Source: Candidatus Chryseopegocella kryptomonas
Lineage (GTDB): Bacteria; Bacteroidota; Ignavibacteria; Kryptoniales; Kryptoniaceae
NCBI RefSeq assembly: GCF_001536065.1
Contig: NZ_CZVW01000012.1
Location: 1-60,477, forward strand
DNA length: 60,477 nt
Reading direction: 5' to 3'
Part shown: in pieces, positions 52,546 through 60,477 of the stretch
How positions within the stretch are numbered: the first letter of the stretch is position 1
Layout: every line of letters starts with the position of its first letter
Notes under the pieces: model-generated
Seen by the model: the letters and a program-made list of their open reading frames with translations, nothing else
Told to the model about the DNA's origin: nothing
Databases searched by the model: none
Position numbers and translations under genes: made by a program

Positions 52546-53340
52546 ATGAAACGCAATTTTATAATTCTACTTTTGATTTCAATTTTCGTTGTAACTGGCT
52601 TTGCCCAGGAGAAAGTTAAGATGAAATATGAGGATTGGCAGAAAGAAATGGCTTCATGGACCGCAAAAAGAGACGAGTTAAGGGCAAAGCTTGATGCGCT
52701 GAACAAAGAAATTGATGCTTTGAAGAAACAATCTGCTGATAAAGATGCTCAAATCAAACAGACGCAGGATGAAATTTATGCTCTGGTTGGGACAACGCCT
52801 GAAGGAGTTAATGAATATAGGCAAAAGGTTGCAGATTTTGAAAGAAGATTGAATGAACTTTCACGTCTTTCAAATGAACAACTTTATGAAAGAAGAGCAG
52901 AGGTTGAACAGCTTTATAAAGATTATCAGGCTTTGAAATCAGACAAAAGAGTTGCTCTTTCGGAATTTTATGACAAAGTTATGGGGTTTGAATCACAGGT
53001 CAATAATCTTAACAACACGGTTAAAGCTCTTGTGAAGACGAAAGAAGGACAGGTTTTAGTTGCCGAAGCTATAGTAAAAGAAACAACTTATACGGTTGGG
53101 ACATGGAAAAAAGATCGCGATTGCCTCTGGAACATTGCCAAGAAACCGACGATTTATGATAATCCATTCTTGTGGCCAAAAATCTGGCTTGCGAACAGAG
53201 ATAAAATCAAAGATCCAGATTTGATTTATCCGGGATGGGTTTTGAAGGTTCCACCGAAGGCGGAATTGACAAAAGAAGAGAAGAGACAAGCGAACGCATA
53301 TTACCGCAAAAAAGCGGAAAAAGCTGGCGGTGGAATGTAA
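52546..53340 (+). CDS. Secreted coiled-coil protein with C-terminal LysM-like domain
   Basis: Protein of 264 residues. The ATG at 52546 is chosen over the one at 52534 because GGAGAG lies just before it. A signal peptide (VTGFAQ) is followed by a long coiled coil (about 35-165, AKRDELRAKLDALNKEIDALKKQ) and a LysM-type domain (about 185-240, TYTVGTWKKDRDCLWNIAKKP...IYPGWVLKVP). The ending resembles the LysM-containing proteins of FCB bacteria that bind peptidoglycan. It lies 28 bp after the small coiled-coil lipoprotein gene, and the two probably form an outer-membrane to peptidoglycan tether. Confidence 0.82.
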   Translation: MKRNFIILLLISIFVVTGFAQEKVKMKYEDWQKEMASWTAKRDELRAKLDALNKEIDALKKQSADKDAQIKQTQDEIYALVGTTPEGVNEYRQKVADFERRLNELSRLSNEQLYERRAEVEQLYKDYQALKSDKRVALSEFYDKVMGFESQVNNLNNTVKALVKTKEGQVLVAEAIVKETTYTVGTWKKDRDCLWNIAKKPTIYDNPFLWPKIWLANRDKIKDPDLIYPGWVLKVPPKAELTKEEKRQANAYYRKKAEKAGGGM

Positions 53341-53372
53341 GAATTTTCTCGGGCTATGAAAGGTTTTCCAGA

Positions 53373-53414
53373 ACCCCTGAGAGCTGTTTCAAATCGCAGC
53401 CTCAGGGGTTTTTT
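53373..53414 (+). terminator. Rho-independent terminator after the LysM gene
   Basis: ACCCCTGAG and CTCAGGGGT arms with a 19-base loop, followed by TTTTTT. It separates the lipoprotein/LysM unit from phoH. Confidence 0.88.
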
Positions 53415-53500
53415 CTTTTGGAACTATTTTTAAATTTTGCAGTTTATTTTTGTAGAGAAACATAAAAAACAAAACAGGAGGCAGGTTAAGGATTCAAATT

Positions 53501-54523
53501 ATGGTAGAAAGGAAAATTAAGCTTTCTGGAATTAACACACTTGCCCTTTTGGGCTATAATGATACAAATCTTCATTTGATTGAGAAAAAATTTGACGCCG
53601 GCATAACCGTCCGTGGGGATAATTTAATTCTCAAGGGAGAAAAAGAAGAAGTTGAAAAAGTTGAACGTGTTTTCAAGGAGTTAATTTTTATTTTGAATAA
53701 AAACGGACATCTGACGGAAAACGATGTAAACATAGTGATTGATCTTGTTAAACTTGACAGCGAAGATACAGGAACATCGCACCACAGGAGAAAGAAGCAC
53801 ACTGATGATTTTGATTCAATAATTCTTTTCACAAAAAATGGACCTATTAAAGCGAAGACGCCGGGACAACTTGAGTATTATCGTCAGGTTAAGAAAAATG
53901 ATATTGTTTTTGTTATTGGACCTGCTGGGACGGGTAAAACATATCTTGCGGTTGCAATGGCTGTTGCAAGTTTGAAAAATAATGAAGTGAGCAAAATAGT
54001 TTTGTGCAGACCCGCAGTTGAAGCAGGAGAAAATCTTGGATTTCTACCCGGCGATTTGAGAGAAAAAATTGATCCTTATTTGCGACCTCTGTATGATGCA
54101 CTTGATGATATGCTTCCATCCGATAAACTTAAATCATACTTTGACAAACGAATAATTGAGATAATCCCACTTGCCTATATGCGTGGTAGAACATTAAGCA
54201 ACGCTTTTGTAATACTTGATGAAGCCCAAAACGCAACAAGCTTACAGATGAAAATGTTTCTCACACGACTTGGTGTTAATTCAAAAGCAATTATCACTGG
54301 CGATATAACTCAGATAGATTTGCCTTCAAAAACTACATCTGGACTTGTTGAGATACAAAACATATTGAAAGGAATTGAAGGAATTGCTTTCGTTTATCTT
54401 GATAAAAATGATGTTGTAAGACATCGGCTTGTTAAAGATATAATTGAGGCATACGACAAATATAATGCGATGAACGGGAAAACAAACGAAAAGAAGGAGC
54501 AAAATAATGAGCAAGGACAGTGA
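53501..54523 (+). CDS. phoH: PhoH family ATPase
   Basis: Protein of 340 residues with a KH-like N-terminal segment (about 1-80) and a PhoH P-loop domain. Walker A is VIGPAGTGKTYLAVAMA, Walker B is AFVILDEAQNAT, and the sensor region reads TRLGVNSKAIITGDITQIDLP. PhoH/YbeZ proteins are RNA-related ATPases that act with the endonuclease YbeY in ribosome maturation in many bacteria. A ybeY gene is not next to it here, where mazG follows. Its last 17 bases overlap the start of mazG, so the two are coupled. Confidence 0.92.
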   Translation: MVERKIKLSGINTLALLGYNDTNLHLIEKKFDAGITVRGDNLILKGEKEEVEKVERVFKELIFILNKNGHLTENDVNIVIDLVKLDSEDTGTSHHRRKKHTDDFDSIILFTKNGPIKAKTPGQLEYYRQVKKNDIVFVIGPAGTGKTYLAVAMAVASLKNNEVSKIVLCRPAVEAGENLGFLPGDLREKIDPYLRPLYDALDDMLPSDKLKSYFDKRIIEIIPLAYMRGRTLSNAFVILDEAQNATSLQMKMFLTRLGVNSKAIITGDITQIDLPSKTTSGLVEIQNILKGIEGIAFVYLDKNDVVRHRLVKDIIEAYDKYNAMNGKTNEKKEQNNEQGQ

Positions 54524-55277
54524 GCTCTTTCACGAGTTCGTTGAAATAGTTAGAAAATTAAGAAAAGAATGTCCATGGGATAGAGAGCAAACGCATAAAT
54601 CAATACGACATAATTTGATAGAAGAAGCATATGAGACAGTTGAAGCGATAGATAATGATGATTTTGACGAATTAAAAAAAGAACTTGGTGATTTGCTTTT
54701 GCATGTGGTGATGCACTCGGTTATGGCGGAAGAAGAAAATAAATTTACACTTGATGATGTGATAAACGGGATAAAAGAAAAGTTGATTTACAGACATCCG
54801 CATGTTTTCGGCGATGTCAAAGTCAAAGATGCGAAGGAAGTAAAGAATAACTGGGAAAAATTGAAACAATCTGAAAACAACCGTGATTCAATTATTTCTG
54901 GAATTCCAAAATATCTTCCAGCTCTTATAAAAGCCCTTAGAGTTCAGGAGAAAGCAGGAAGCGTTGGTTTTGACTGGACAAATCCAGATGATGTATGGAA
55001 AAAAGTTGAGGAAGAAATTTCCGAGTTGAAAAAAGTGATTGAATCCGCAGACGCTGAAAAAATTGAAGAAGAGTTCGGGGATTTACTTTTTGCGCTTGTA
55101 AATTATGCGAGATTTTTAAAGATAAATCCAGAAAGCGCCCTTAACAAGACGATTGAAAAATTTATCCAACGATTTCAATTCATAGAAAAAGAGCTAAAAT
55201 CACAAGGCAAAGATATTTACACATCAACGCTTGAAGAGATGGACGAACTTTGGGAAAAGAGCAAGAAATTATTTTAA
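54507..55277 (+). CDS. mazG: Nucleoside triphosphate pyrophosphohydrolase MazG
   Basis: Protein of 256 residues with two tandem MazG domains, the usual arrangement (E. coli MazG has 263). The first begins [29 protein letters not shown] with the EExxE-type metal site continuing in [19 protein letters not shown]. The second (about 145-225) has the equivalent [14 protein letters not shown]...[17 protein letters not shown]. It hydrolyses non-canonical or excess NTPs to NMP and pyrophosphate. An AAGGAG site lies before the ATG. The stop overlaps the converging hutU stop region by nine bases. Confidence 0.93.
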   Translation: MSKDSELFHEFVEIVRKLRKECPWDREQTHKSIRHNLIEEAYETVEAIDNDDFDELKKELGDLLLHVVMHSVMAEEENKFTLDDVINGIKEKLIYRHPHVFGDVKVKDAKEVKNNWEKLKQSENNRDSIISGIPKYLPALIKALRVQEKAGSVGFDWTNPDDVWKKVEEEISELKKVIESADAEKIEEEFGDLLFALVNYARFLKINPESALNKTIEKFIQRFQFIEKELKSQGKDIYTSTLEEMDELWEKSKKLF

Positions 55278-56951
55278 CATCGGGATTTTAATTCCGTGCT
55301 TCTTTGCGATTTCAATTGCCTTTTCATAACCTGCGTCTGCGTGCCTTACGATGCCAAGCCCTGGGTCAGTAGTTAAAACTCTTTCAAGCCGTATTTCCAT
55401 TTCTTTCGTTCCATCTGCTACGACGACCATTCCGGCGTGAATTGAAAGTCCGATGCCAACTCCACCGCCGTGATGAACCGCAACCCAGCTTGCGCCAGCG
55501 ACAGCATTTAAAAGAGCATTTAAAATCGGCCAGTCAGCAATTGCATCGCTTCCGTCTTTCATTTTCTCCGTTTCACGATTTGGAGACGCAACAGAACCAG
55601 TGTCAAGATGATCACGCCCTATGACGATCGGTGCTTTAACTTCGCCAGTTCTCACCATTTCATTAAATATCTTTCCCATTTTCGCTCTTTCACCATACCC
55701 GAGCCAGCAGATTCTTGCTGGCAAACCCTGAAACTTAACATGCTTTTGCGCTTTCTGAATCCAACGAACAAGCGATTTATTCTCCGGAAACGTTTTCATA
55801 ACCGCTTCATCAGTTGCATAAATATCTTCTGGGTCACCGCTCAAAGCAACCCATCTAAATGGTCCTCTACCTTCACAGAACAAGGGACGAATAAATTCGT
55901 GAACAAAGCCGGGAATTTCAAATGCATCTTTAACACCATTTGCGTATGCTTCACCACGAATGTTATTTCCATAATCAAAGACAATTGCACCTTTTCTTTT
56001 GAATTCAAGCATTGCCTTCACATGCTCAACAATTGAGCGTTTTGCCATTTGAATATATTTTTGCGGATCTTTTTTCCGAAGTTCAAGCGCTTCTTCATAA
56101 GGAATTCCATTTGGAACATAACCATTCAAAGTATCATGAGCTGAGGTTTGATCCGTCACAATATCAGGAATTATTCCCCGCCTTAAAATTTCTGGCAAGA
56201 CATCAGCTGCATTTCCAACGAGCCCGACTGAAACTGGCTCTTTTTTCTCTTTCGCCTTCAAAACGATTTCAAGAGCCTCATCAAGGTTGTCTGTCATCAT
56301 ATCAAGATAACCCGTTTGAAGTCGCCTTTCAATTCTTTTTCTATCAACTTCAACTCCAAGGAAAGCAGCTCCATTCATAGTTGCAGCAAGAGGTTGAGCT
56401 CCGCCCATCCCTCCAAGTCCAGAAGTTAACAGAAATCTACCTGCTAATGTTCCACCGAAATACTTATCCGCACACGCTGCAAATGTCTCATAAGTTCCCT
56501 GCAAAATCCCCTGCGTCCCGATGTAAATCCAGCTTCCTGCGGTCATTTGACCATACATCGTAAGTCCCAAAGCTTCAAGTCGCCTGAATTCATCCCATGT
56601 AGCCCAAGCAGGGACAAGCATTGCGTTTGAAATTAAAACCCTTGGCGCAAATTCATGTGTTTTAAAAATTCCAACTGGCTTGCCCGATTGAATTAAAAGC
56701 GTTTCATCATTTTCAAGTTCAATCAAACTTTTAACGATTGCGTGGAAGCATTCCCAGTTTCTTGCTGCTTTGCCTGTGCCACCATAAACGATCAATTCCT
56801 CGGGTTTTTCTGCAACTTCTGGATCAAGATTGTTCATTAACATTCTCAAAGCTGCTTCTTGCGCCCAACCCTTGCATGTTAACTTGTTTCCTCTTGGCGC
56901 TTTTATATTTTTTACATCAAACTCAACAACTTGATTTAAAACTTCCGCCAT
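55269..56951 (-). CDS. hutU: Urocanate hydratase
   Basis: Enzyme of 560 residues that hydrates urocanate to imidazolonepropionate in histidine breakdown, using tightly bound NAD+. Signatures are [18 protein letters not shown] near the start, [21 protein letters not shown] for the NAD site, [13 protein letters not shown], the catalytic Cys region [13 protein letters not shown], and [16 protein letters not shown] with [11 protein letters not shown] near the end. The length fits the family (550-560). The other hut genes are not adjacent. It lies 22 bp downstream of the proline dehydrogenase gene, so the two form a small amino-acid catabolic unit. A CTCCTTAAATTT-type site (AGGAGG on the coding strand) precedes the start. 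Confidence 0.96.
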   Translation of the reverse strand: MAEVLNQVVEFDVKNIKAPRGNKLTCKGWAQEAALRMLMNNLDPEVAEKPEELIVYGGTGKAARNWECFHAIVKSLIELENDETLLIQSGKPVGIFKTHEFAPRVLISNAMLVPAWATWDEFRRLEALGLTMYGQMTAGSWIYIGTQGILQGTYETFAACADKYFGGTLAGRFLLTSGLGGMGGAQPLAATMNGAAFLGVEVDRKRIERRLQTGYLDMMTDNLDEALEIVLKAKEKKEPVSVGLVGNAADVLPEILRRGIIPDIVTDQTSAHDTLNGYVPNGIPYEEALELRKKDPQKYIQMAKRSIVEHVKAMLEFKRKGAIVFDYGNNIRGEAYANGVKDAFEIPGFVHEFIRPLFCEGRGPFRWVALSGDPEDIYATDEAVMKTFPENKSLVRWIQKAQKHVKFQGLPARICWLGYGERAKMGKIFNEMVRTGEVKAPIVIGRDHLDTGSVASPNRETEKMKDGSDAIADWPILNALLNAVAGASWVAVHHGGGVGIGLSIHAGMVVVADGTKEMEIRLERVLTTDPGLGIVRHADAGYEKAIEIAKKHGIKIPMLK

Positions 56952-56973
56952 AAATTTTCACCTCCTTAAATTT

Positions 56974-57879
56974 TTAAAATGAATTCCTTGTAAAAATCGC
57001 CTTGAAAACATAACCCGCTATCTGCGGATTTTCCCTGAACCTTCGCATTGAATATGCATACCATTTCTCTCCAAATGGAACATAAATTCTCAATTTATAT
57101 CCATCCGAAACAATTTTATTCCCAAGCTCGGGACGAACGCCAAGAAGCATCTGAAATTCAAATTTTTCATCTTTCAAATTATAATCTTTTATCAAGCGGT
57201 ATGCCTCGTTTATCAATTCATCATCGTGGGTTGCTATGCAGGTGTAAGCGTCGCTTTGAAGTAAAATGTTAAGAAGATGTTTGAAATTGTGGTTTATAAG
57301 TTCTCTTTTTTTGTATGCAATTGTTTCTGGTTCAATGTAAATCCCCTTACACAATCTTACTCTCGGTTTTAGAGGCAAAAGCGACTTTATATCGCTTTCG
57401 CTTCGCTTTAAATATGCTTGAATCGCAACGCCGACATTATCAAATTTTGACTTCAACTTTCTGTAAATTTCAAGCGTCGCATCCGTGGTTGATGAATCCT
57501 CCATATCAATTTCAACAATGTTGTCATATTGTTTCGCAAACTTTACAAGTTCCTCAACATTGGCATAGCAAAAGTCAAAGTCAAGTTTCAAACCAAGTTG
57601 AGTTAGTTTAATTGAAAGGTCGGAGTTGAGATTATTTTCTTTAATCGTTTGAAGAACCTGCTTGTAAGTTTTTAACGCTTCAAGCGCCTCATTTTCATTG
57701 GTGATGTTTTCACCAAGGACATCAATTGTAGCAAGTTTTCCTTGTTGATTTAACTTTTTAACTGTTGATATTGCATCTTCAAGTTTTTCCCCCGCTATAT
57801 AACGGCTTGCGAAATGACGGACAATTTTTCTTGGAACCAAAGGCAAGGTGCGAACTATAAGTTCATTCAATGGGTTCAT
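56974..57879 (-). CDS. putA: Monofunctional proline dehydrogenase
   Basis: FAD enzyme of 301 residues, the TIM-barrel oxidising proline to pyrroline-5-carboxylate, similar in size to the Thermus enzyme. It has an N-terminal arm, then LATIDVLGENITNE, IKLTQLGLKLD, VEIDMEDSS, RVRLCKGIYIEPE, CIATHDDELI, FEFQMLLGVRPELG and the substrate-binding YAYSMRRFRENP. The open frame extends to 58029, but the extra residues are hydrophobic and unlike the family, and a -10-like TATATT lies within them. The ATG at 57879 is therefore used. The partner P5C dehydrogenase is not in the window. The symbol follows the putA/prodh naming of this domain. Confidence 0.9.
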   Translation of the reverse strand: MNPLNELIVRTLPLVPRKIVRHFASRYIAGEKLEDAISTVKKLNQQGKLATIDVLGENITNENEALEALKTYKQVLQTIKENNLNSDLSIKLTQLGLKLDFDFCYANVEELVKFAKQYDNIVEIDMEDSSTTDATLEIYRKLKSKFDNVGVAIQAYLKRSESDIKSLLPLKPRVRLCKGIYIEPETIAYKKRELINHNFKHLLNILLQSDAYTCIATHDDELINEAYRLIKDYNLKDEKFEFQMLLGVRPELGNKIVSDGYKLRIYVPFGEKWYAYSMRRFRENPQIAGYVFKAIFTRNSF

Positions 57880-58078
57880 AACAAAGCAAATTTTTATTTT
57901 ATTTTGCCAGAAAAATTTAACTCCCAAAATTAAAAAAATCAAATATAGCAACAGCGATGAAAAATCTTTTACGCTCCCCCGAATCCTAAAAATTAAGATT
58001 CCACAATACCCAAATTTTGATTTTTTCATCCAGAAGTTGCATTTTTAAAACAAAAACAAAACCTGCTGACGAAATACA

Positions 58079-58987
58079 ATGTCCTCAGGAAAATTTAAAA
58101 GCAAATTGAAAACCGTTCTCTTACTTTTGAGCACATTTTTTGCAATTGAATTAACAGCAGGGTTTTTAACGCACAGCTTGGCTTTGATTTCGGACGCTGG
58201 ACATATGCTCACAGATATTTTTGCAATCCTTGTGAGTTTATTCGGATTTAAAATCGCAGAAAGCAAGGCAACGAAAAATAAAACATACGGATTTTACAGA
58301 GCAGAAATAATTGCTGCTTTCATAAATGGAATTATGCTTATCTTAATCTCCGGGTATATATTGATTGAAGCGATTGAAAGAGTGAAAAATCCGCCTTATG
58401 TTAAAGGATTGGAAATGTTAATTGTTGCTTTCCTCGGCTTAATTGTAAATGTTGTTGCTGGCTTGATAATTTTCTCAGAGCGAAAGAAAAATTTAAACAT
58501 GCACTCCGCTTACCTTCACATTCTTGGAGATACGCTCGGCTCAATTGGCGCTATAACCGCTGGAATTATAATCACAACAACGGGTTGGTTCTATGCAGAT
58601 ATAATCGCAAGTTTGTTCATAAGCATAATAATAGCATACAACTCAATAGGATTGCTCAAAAACTCAATCAACATACTTATGGAAGGTGCGCCATCCGATG
58701 TTGATATTGAAAAAATTAAAAAAGCACTTCTTGAAATTCCAGAAGTCATAGCGGTTCACGACCTTCATGTTTGGACTATCTCAAGCGGAAAAAATATATT
58801 AACAGCACATGTCAGCGTCAAAGGTGAAATTGACAGAAATAAATTGCGAAGTTTATTGAGCGAAGTTGAAGACACGATAAGAGAAAACTCAAACATTGAA
58901 CATATAACAATTCAAATAGAGCCAGCAACATTTGATGCTGAATTGATTTTAAAAACAAAAAACTTAAATAGCATCAGAAAAAATTAA
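58079..58987 (+). CDS. Cation diffusion facilitator (CzcD/ZitB-like metal exporter)
   Basis: Metal/proton antiporter of 302 residues with six transmembrane helices. Metal-site motifs HSLALISDAGHMLTD (helix 2) and LHILGDTLGS (helix 5) show the His-Asp pairs of Zn2+-type transporters. A cytoplasmic domain (about 215-295) has the ferredoxin-like fold with VHDLHVWTISSGKNILTAHV. The His-x-x-x-Asp in helix 2 and His-x-x-x-Asp in helix 5 favour Zn/Cd/Co over Mn or Fe. It is divergent from proline dehydrogenase, with about 200 bp between start codons. No regulator of the MerR/ArsR type is next to it. Confidence 0.92.
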   Translation: MSSGKFKSKLKTVLLLLSTFFAIELTAGFLTHSLALISDAGHMLTDIFAILVSLFGFKIAESKATKNKTYGFYRAEIIAAFINGIMLILISGYILIEAIERVKNPPYVKGLEMLIVAFLGLIVNVVAGLIIFSERKKNLNMHSAYLHILGDTLGSIGAITAGIIITTTGWFYADIIASLFISIIIAYNSIGLLKNSINILMEGAPSDVDIEKIKKALLEIPEVIAVHDLHVWTISSGKNILTAHVSVKGEIDRNKLRSLLSEVEDTIRENSNIEHITIQIEPATFDAELILKTKNLNSIRKN

Positions 58988-59014
58988 TTTGCAAAAACAA
59001 AAACGGAGGTTGCT

Positions 59015-59668
59015 ATGAAAGGCGGGCTTATTTTTCTTGCTATCTTTGTAATTCTATTTTCAAGTGGTTGCGCCATCAATGGAATTTTACTTAATCCATT
59101 GCCATCCCCAGTTTATCACAAAGATGCAACATTAATCTCCGCAGGCGCAAGCTTTCCGGTATACAGCGCAGAAGCACAAATCTGGGGCTCCAAAAAAGAT
59201 GACCTTGACATAGGACTGATGATAGGTCAATATATCAGGAATAAAAAAGATGAGGACCATTTTAATCTATCCGGATTTGTGAGAAAGTGGATCAAATCAA
59301 GTGGAGCAGAAAATCCCTGGGCTAATGTATATGGCGGAATTCAAGCATCTTCAAACTGGGATTTAGATTATGGTGATTATTCATCTGGTCATTTTGAATT
59401 TGGCGTTGCGCCGGGATTTTATAGAAAAAGATTTAACTTTGCTTTTGTTCTAAGAGGCGGAGCTGGGTTTGCTTTTCCTTATGAACCAACAAAGTATGGC
59501 TTTAGCTATGGTTTTTCAAGCGCTGGAATGCAAATTGTTGCGCTTCCATTTAACAATTTTGGATTAGGGATTGAGGGTAACTATGGACTTGGTGCGGGTG
59601 AAATGAAGGGTGCGAGAATTGTAGTAATTCCACCATTGTTTAGAGTTTTTCTATTTTACAGAAAATAA
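59015..59668 (+). CDS. Outer-membrane barrel-like lipoprotein of unknown function
   Basis: Protein of 217 residues with a lipobox (LFSSGC, Cys19). The mature part is rich in alternating hydrophobic and polar residues with many Gly, Tyr and Phe (LDIGLMIGQYIRNK, FEFGVAPGFYRKRFNFAFVLRGGAG, FGLGIEGNYGLGAGE). It ends LFRVFLFYRK, with an aromatic close to the C-terminus. This looks like a small eight- to ten-strand beta-barrel, or a lipoprotein with a barrel-like fold. No named family was recognised. It has an AGGTTG-type site (GGAGG) before the ATG. It is 27 bp after the CDF gene, perhaps in the same transcript. Confidence 0.6.
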   Translation: MKGGLIFLAIFVILFSSGCAINGILLNPLPSPVYHKDATLISAGASFPVYSAEAQIWGSKKDDLDIGLMIGQYIRNKKDEDHFNLSGFVRKWIKSSGAENPWANVYGGIQASSNWDLDYGDYSSGHFEFGVAPGFYRKRFNFAFVLRGGAGFAFPYEPTKYGFSYGFSSAGMQIVALPFNNFGLGIEGNYGLGAGEMKGARIVVIPPLFRVFLFYRK

Positions 59669-59682
59669 ATCAAGGAGAAAAA

Positions 59683-59811
59683 ATGAAAATTCAAATTGAA
59701 TTTTTCCACGATGTTTTATGTGCGTGGTGCTTTGCCATTTCACCACGCATTCATAAACTTGCAGAGGAAAATCCAGATGTTGAGATAATACATCGTGCCT
59801 TTGCTCTGACA
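59683..59811 (+). pseudogene. FrnE/DsbA-like thioredoxin-fold oxidoreductase, N-terminal fragment
   Basis: Only the first 43 codons are homologous: MKIQIEFFHDVLCAWCFAIS, with the CAWC-type redox motif of FrnE/DsbA-like proteins, then LAEENPDVEIIHRAFALT. From about 59812 the frame continues to 60042 with unrelated residues. The missing C-terminal two thirds of the same protein are found on the opposite strand at 60047-60477. The gene is therefore broken by an inverted junction near 59812, which is either a true inversion or an assembly or amplification chimera. A GGAG site precedes the ATG. Confidence 0.75.
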
Positions 59812-60015
59812 TTTAATTCTGGCACGAAGCTGGGATTTCGGTTGGATGTTTTTTTATCCGCAAAAATTGATCTCACCTTTGGAAGTGCAAGTCCTACGAT
59901 TGCAACAGCAACAAGCAAAATCAATCCTTTGTTTGAAATTTTCACTTTAAAACCGTTGTCTTTGTTTTTCAAATTAGACGCCAAAAAATTGGGCAGGTTT
60001 CCTCAACTTTTTCAT
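59812..60015 (-). CDS. N-terminal fragment of a membrane protein, within inverted segment
   Basis: On the minus strand, 31 bp after the FrnE fragment stop, an ATG at 60015 opens MKKLRKPAQF and breaks at a T6 run (59983-59988 on the plus strand). Removing one base continues as LASNLKNKDNGFKVKISN, then a transmembrane helix (GLILLVAVAIVGLALPKV) and a basic tail, until the inverted junction near 59812. An alternative start is the TTG at 59984 in the downstream frame. The family is not recognised. A single-span type like that of membrane-fusion proteins is possible. Low confidence. Confidence 0.3.
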
Positions 60016-60046
60016 CAATTCAAAAGCGAAGGCGGAATTTAAATTC

Positions 60047-60477
60047 TTATGGTTTTAAAAGACCCAATTCGCTTCTTACTTTATTAAGCCATGCTGAAAG
60101 TGTTTCATATTTATGTGCTCCAACAATTCCATATCTTCTGTTTGCAACAAGCGTCGGGACTCCGTTTATTCCGTAATGCCTTGCGAGTTCAAGATCAAAA
60201 GCGAGAGATTGAAATACTTCTTCACTTTGATAATCTTTTTCCCATTTTTCAACATCAAGCCCGATATCTTTTGCACACATTTTTAAAACTTCAAAATCAG
60301 CTATGTTAAGACATTCAACAAGATGTGCTTTTTGAATTCTATCAAACATTTTCCAGTGCGCATCTTGTCCGCCTTGAAGTTCGGCTGCTTTACATGCAAG
60401 AAGTCCAGGGATTGAATGAGGATAATCAAATTCTCGCTGTTCCATCAAATCAGCGTTGATTCTGTGTTCATCGTCGT
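60047..60477 (-). CDS. FrnE/DsbA-like oxidoreductase, C-terminal part (open at window end)
   Basis: The frame continues beyond the window edge, starting DDEHRINADLMEQREFDYPH and ending LNKVRSELGLLKP. Residues such as SIPGLLACKAAELQGGQDAH and HYGINGVPTLVANRRYGIVGA, with the cis-Pro of GVPTLV, are the typical C-terminal half of FrnE-type DsbA proteins. No start is within the window. The ATG at 60448 is internal to the homologous region. The corresponding N-terminal half, with the CAWC motif, lies at 59683 on the other strand, so this part belongs to the same gene. Confidence 0.75.
   Translation of the reverse strand, partial: DDEHRINADLMEQREFDYPHSIPGLLACKAAELQGGQDAHWKMFDRIQKAHLVECLNIADFEVLKMCAKDIGLDVEKWEKDYQSEEVFQSLAFDLELARHYGINGVPTLVANRRYGIVGAHKYETLSAWLNKVRSELGLLKP

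Noticed and set aside
57880-58029. N-terminal extension of proline dehydrogenase
   Set aside because: The extra 50 residues are hydrophobic and unlike the family, and a -10-like element lies within them. The ATG at 57879 matches the expected N-terminus.
59812-60042. Extended FrnE-like protein of 119 residues on the plus strand
   Set aside because: Homology stops at about residue 43. The rest is antisense to an apparent minus-strand gene start and is an artefact of the inverted junction.

Overview
The window is AT-rich bacterial DNA from a member of the FCB (Bacteroidota/Chlorobi/Ignavibacteria) lineage. Evidence for this is two large secreted proteins with type IX secretion (T9SS) C-terminal sorting domains, a PorV/PorQ-type outer-membrane barrel, a TonB receptor with an N-terminal carboxypeptidase-regulatory-like domain, and a BtuB/BtuG-type cobalamin uptake pair. 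Lys/Glu/Ile-rich proteins and several thermophile-like families make a thermophile of the Ignavibacteria/Kryptonia type a reasonable guess. No rRNA or tRNA is present to confirm this. Promoters look like classical TTGACA-N17-TATATT rather than the Bacteroidota type.

Layout. 1-121: start of a secreted protein running off the left edge. 257-969: a repeat element of five 56-57 bp nested palindromes on a 70 bp period, with a DUF559 nuclease gene between copies two and three. 992-11436 (minus): a LacI-type regulator, a TonB receptor, a 1181-residue T9SS cargo, a PorV-like barrel and a T9SS protein with CBM20-like modules, probably one operon driven by an autoregulated promoter. 11569-15196 (plus): promoter, cobalamin riboswitch with terminator, btuB, btuG, terminator. 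15205-17339 (minus): amino-acid permease and Sir2 deacylase. 17365-30722 (minus): a complete type IV pilus operon from promoter to terminator (pilin, pilC, pilB, minor pilins, pilT, fused PilMN, fused PilOP, short PilQ, Ig-like lipoprotein, CheY-like regulator). pilB carries an in-frame TGA inside its Walker A motif. 30871-32039 (minus): a small membrane protein and a TPR protein. 32126-38537 (plus): agmatinase, NYN-domain protein, REC-GAF-PAS histidine kinase, LptF, LptG and a second unusual pilin-like protein. 38538-44235 (minus): secreted amidohydrolase, a type II restriction-modification pair, MacB-type permease and dihydroorotase. 44341-55277 (plus): class A beta-lactamase-like lipoprotein, large hybrid kinase, secreted GH38 mannosidase, coiled-coil lipoprotein, LysM protein, PhoH and MazG. 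55269-57879 (minus): urocanate hydratase and proline dehydrogenase. 58079-59668 (plus): a CDF metal exporter and a barrel-like lipoprotein. The last 0.8 kb holds the two halves of one FrnE/DsbA gene on opposite strands.

Two sequence-quality themes matter when reading the annotation. First, six reading frames between 32.2 and 38.9 kb are each repaired by removing exactly one base from a homopolymer (A6, T6, A7, T7, A6, C5). This suggests consensus errors, or less likely transcriptional slippage, rather than real gene decay. Second, the right end looks like an inverted chimera such as those produced by whole-genome amplification.

The most original material is the DUF559-palindrome element, the pair of pilin-like proteins starting MGQQQLLL with no canonical prepilin leader, the two-polypeptide PilMN/PilOP alignment complex, and the internal stop in pilB.
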